DNA of 64,000 bases from Porphyrobacter sp. (lineage in GTDB: Bacteria > Pseudomonadota > Alphaproteobacteria > Sphingomonadales > Sphingomonadaceae): positions 1 through 64,000 of the forward strand of contig WGLN01000014.1 in NCBI GenBank assembly GCA_016125555.1. Direction: 5' to 3'. Shown in pieces: positions 62,145-64,000 of this stretch. A model generated the notes under the pieces. That model worked only from the letters and a program-made list of their open reading frames with translations, was not told where the DNA came from and did no database searches. Made by a program: the position numbers and the translations under genes. Each line of letters starts with the position of its first letter. Within the stretch, counting starts at the first letter, position 1.

Positions 62145-63161
62145 TTACCCTCTGAGCGCGGCGAGCAGTTCCTCGACATGGGAAATCGGCGTGTGCTGTC
62201 CGATTCCGTGGCCGAGATTGAAAACATGGGGACGGTCCGCGAAAGCCGCAAGGATCGTGCGCACCCTTTCGGGAAGCGCCGGCCCCCCCGCCTCGACCAG
62301 CAGCGGATCGAGATTGCCCTGCACCGGCATGCCTTCCGGCAGGCTCCGGTGCGCCCAGGCGGGATCGAGCGTCTCGTCGAGCCCGACCGCATCGACCCCG
62401 GTTTCGCGCGCATAGGCGGGCAGCTTCGCGCCCGCGCCCTTGGGAAAGCCGATCACCGGCACATCCGGGTGCGACTGCTTGAGCTCAGCGGTGATCGCCG
62501 CATTGGGGGCGATGACCCACCTCTCGAACTGATCGGGCGCAAGGCTCCCCGCCCAGCTGTCGAACAGCTGCACGGCTTCCGCGCCCGCGTCGATCTGGCC
62601 GCGAAGGTAGGTCACCGAAACCTCCACGATGCGGTCGATGATCGCCTGCATCCGGCCTGCATCGCGATAGGCGAGCAGCCGCGCCGGGCCCTGATCCTTC
62701 GACCCTTCCCCCGCGATCATGTAGGTCGCGACCGTCCAGGGGCTCCCCGCAAAGCCGAGCATGGTCACCTCGGGGCCGATCTGCTGGCGGGTGAGGCGCA
62801 CGGTCTCGTAGACCGGCTCGAACCGCTCGAAGGCCGGGGTGAAGCTGTCGAGTTCCACCTCGAGCAACGTCGGCGAGAGGTGCGGGCCCTCGCCCGCCTG
62901 GAAGGTCAGCCCCTGCCCCATCGCGTGCGGCACGATCAGGATGTCGGAGAACAGGATCGCCCCGTCGAAGCCGAAGCGCCGGATCGGCTGCACGGTGATC
63001 TCGGCCGCGGCCTCGCTGTCGTAGACGAGTTCGAGGAACCCGCCCTTTTCCGCACGAAGTTCCCGATATTCAGGAAGATAGCGACCCGCCTGACGCATCA
63101 GCCAGACAGGCGCGACGGGTTGGCGGACACCTTTGAGCGTATCGAGAAGCGGACCGGGCAT
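62145..63161 (-). CDS. hemE: Uroporphyrinogen decarboxylase HemE
   Basis: 338 residues. Signature PVWLMRQAGRYLPEYRELR at the N-terminus with the active-site arginine pair, FSDILIVPHAMG with the catalytic aspartate, GFAGSPWTVATYMI and FNLGHGI near the end. It decarboxylates uroporphyrinogen III to coproporphyrinogen III. ATG 63161 has AAGGA six bases upstream; the upstream open frame runs into the non-coding origin gap. hemE next to the chromosome origin is typical of Caulobacter-type genomes. Confidence 0.97.
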   Translation of the reverse strand: MPGPLLDTLKGVRQPVAPVWLMRQAGRYLPEYRELRAEKGGFLELVYDSEAAAEITVQPIRRFGFDGAILFSDILIVPHAMGQGLTFQAGEGPHLSPTLLEVELDSFTPAFERFEPVYETVRLTRQQIGPEVTMLGFAGSPWTVATYMIAGEGSKDQGPARLLAYRDAGRMQAIIDRIVEVSVTYLRGQIDAGAEAVQLFDSWAGSLAPDQFERWVIAPNAAITAELKQSHPDVPVIGFPKGAGAKLPAYARETGVDAVGLDETLDPAWAHRSLPEGMPVQGNLDPLLVEAGGPALPERVRTILAAFADRPHVFNLGHGIGQHTPISHVEELLAALRG

Positions 63162-63486
63162 GGCGTTCCTTAAACAAATCAATTCAAATTTTAAAAGGAT
63201 TGATGGAGTCTGTTGGCCCTGTGGAAAGCGGGAATTACCGGTTCCTGCCCGATTACCCCCAGCCCTGCCAGTCCCAAACACCCCCCGCCGAATCCGCATG
63301 GCTTGGACGTCAAGCGGGGTTTATCCCCACTCTTCCCAGCCTGTCGACAAAACCTCTCCCGTGTCGACAAATACCCCGGTGAAAAGCCGGACAGCGGGCA
63401 GGAAAATCGCTCCGCAGCTTGTCCGGCAATTGCTCCCGTGGTTTATGCGCCCTTCTGTCCACAGCCCCGGCGGATCCGCGCGAGCC
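63162..63486. other. oriC: Candidate chromosomal replication origin (oriC), hemE-ppsR gap
   Basis: The only gap above 300 bases in the window. At the hemE end is an AT-rich stretch (63168-63202, including CAATTCAAATTTTAAAAGG) suitable for unwinding. DnaA-box-like sites: TTATCCCCA (63321-63329, one mismatch), CTGTCCACA (63455-63463, two mismatches), and CTTTCCACA on the minus strand (63220-63228, two mismatches). TGTCGACAAA occurs twice exactly 20 bp apart (63342 and 63362). The locus matches the origin position between hemE and the ppsR homologue in Caulobacter. No gene is seen. Confidence 0.6.
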
Positions 63487-64000
63487 ATGAACCGACTCAA
63501 CCTCCACCTCGTATCGGATTCGACCGGCGAGACGCTGGAGATGATCGCCAAGGCGGCGCTGGCGCAGTTCGACGATCCCGATGTCAGCCGCCATTTCTGG
63601 CCGATGGTGCGCTCGCTGCAGCACCTCGACCGGATCGTCCCCGATCTCGCCGCGCATCCGGGCCTCGTGCTCTACACGCTGGTGAACCCGGAAACCCGCA
63701 AGCGGCTGGAGGAGCATTGCCGTCATCTCGGCCTCCCCGCGGTGCCGGTGCTCGACCAGGTGACCGCCGCACTGGAGGCGCAGCTCGGCCAGGAGGCGCA
63801 TGGCCGCCCGGGCCGGCAGCACATGATGGACGAGGATTACTTCAAGCGCGTCGACGCGATCCAGTACACCATCGCCCATGACGACGGGATCGGCTGGGAG
63901 GAATGGGAGGAAGCCGACATCGTGCTGGTCGGCGTGTCGCGCTCGTCCAAGACGCCGACGAGCATCTATCTCGCCAATCGCGGCTACAAGGTCGCGAACA
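63487..64000 (+). CDS. ppsR: PpsR-type pyruvate, phosphate dikinase regulatory protein (DUF299), 3' end beyond window
   Basis: First 171 residues. LNLHLVSDSTGETLEMIAKA (2-21) and ADIVLVGVSRSSKTPTSIYL (~145-164, with the P-loop-like GVSRSSKT) are signatures of the bifunctional serine/threonine kinase and phosphorylase of PEP synthase or PPDK. Begins directly after the candidate oriC and reads away from it. The homologue flanks the origin in Caulobacter and Rickettsia. Confidence 0.95.
   Translation, partial: MNRLNLHLVSDSTGETLEMIAKAALAQFDDPDVSRHFWPMVRSLQHLDRIVPDLAAHPGLVLYTLVNPETRKRLEEHCRHLGLPAVPVLDQVTAALEAQLGQEAHGRPGRQHMMDEDYFKRVDAIQYTIAHDDGIGWEEWEEADIVLVGVSRSSKTPTSIYLANRGYKVAN

Overview
This 64 kb window is chromosomal DNA of a GC-rich alphaproteobacterium, most likely a sphingomonad of the Erythrobacter/Porphyrobacter type (Erythrobacteraceae). 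The inference rests on gene content and family resemblance, not on an rRNA gene, since none is present. Pointers are the TrcR (DUF1013) regulator, CarD, a SUV3-like helicase followed by an S4 protein and a 7Fe ferredoxin, a LapB-type type I secretion operon, and the alphaproteobacterial origin-side gene order parB-parA-rsmG-mnmG-mnmE ... rho-hemJ-hemE-[ori]-ppsR. No tRNA, rRNA, CRISPR array, prophage or insertion sequence was seen. Coding density is very high, with many ATGA, GTGA and TGATG gene overlaps.

Left part (1-11 kb): a minus-strand operon tolC - ABC - hlyD - RTX adhesin, a complete type I secretion system next to its probable substrate. The substrate is a large protein with two alternating blocks of N-x-G beta-solenoid-like turns and RTX calcium repeats. 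Two plus-strand nucleotide-sugar genes follow (UDP-uronate 4-epimerase and UDP-sugar 6-dehydrogenase), probably feeding a surface polysaccharide.

Middle-left (11-31 kb): a minus-strand housekeeping series proA - nadD - rsfS - rlmH - envC-like - ctpA - dsbB - coq7; a divergent M23 peptidase/bactofilin pair; fadD with a perfect palindrome over its start codon; trcR with a hairpin leader; a glycosyltransferase/metallophosphoesterase pair; GST/quinone reductase; clpA; and an M1 aminopeptidase.

Middle-right (31-52 kb): an ATP-dependent DNA ligase with its MBL exonuclease partner; a tightly overlapped minus-strand chain hemB - GNAT - GNAT - gamma carbonic anhydrase - DUF167; a second M23 peptidase; the SUV3-like helicase, S4 protein, ferredoxin and YihY protein; carD with a structured leader; TsaC/Sua5; acyl-CoA dehydrogenase; DUF815 ATPase; a sorbosone-dehydrogenase-like protein; and free methionine sulfoxide reductase.

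Right end (52-64 kb): the replication-origin side of the chromosome. parB and parA are followed by six intact parS sites scattered over 4.8 kb, five of them inside genes and read through as short peptides, plus a seventh site that appears split by a 24-bp insertion. Then come mnmG/mnmE, rho with a clear promoter and two leader hairpins, a short BLUF blue-light sensor, hemJ, hemE, and a 325-bp non-coding gap before ppsR. That gap sits exactly where oriC lies in Caulobacter-type chromosomes. A family of dispersed hairpin repeats follows the stop codons of at least four genes across the window.
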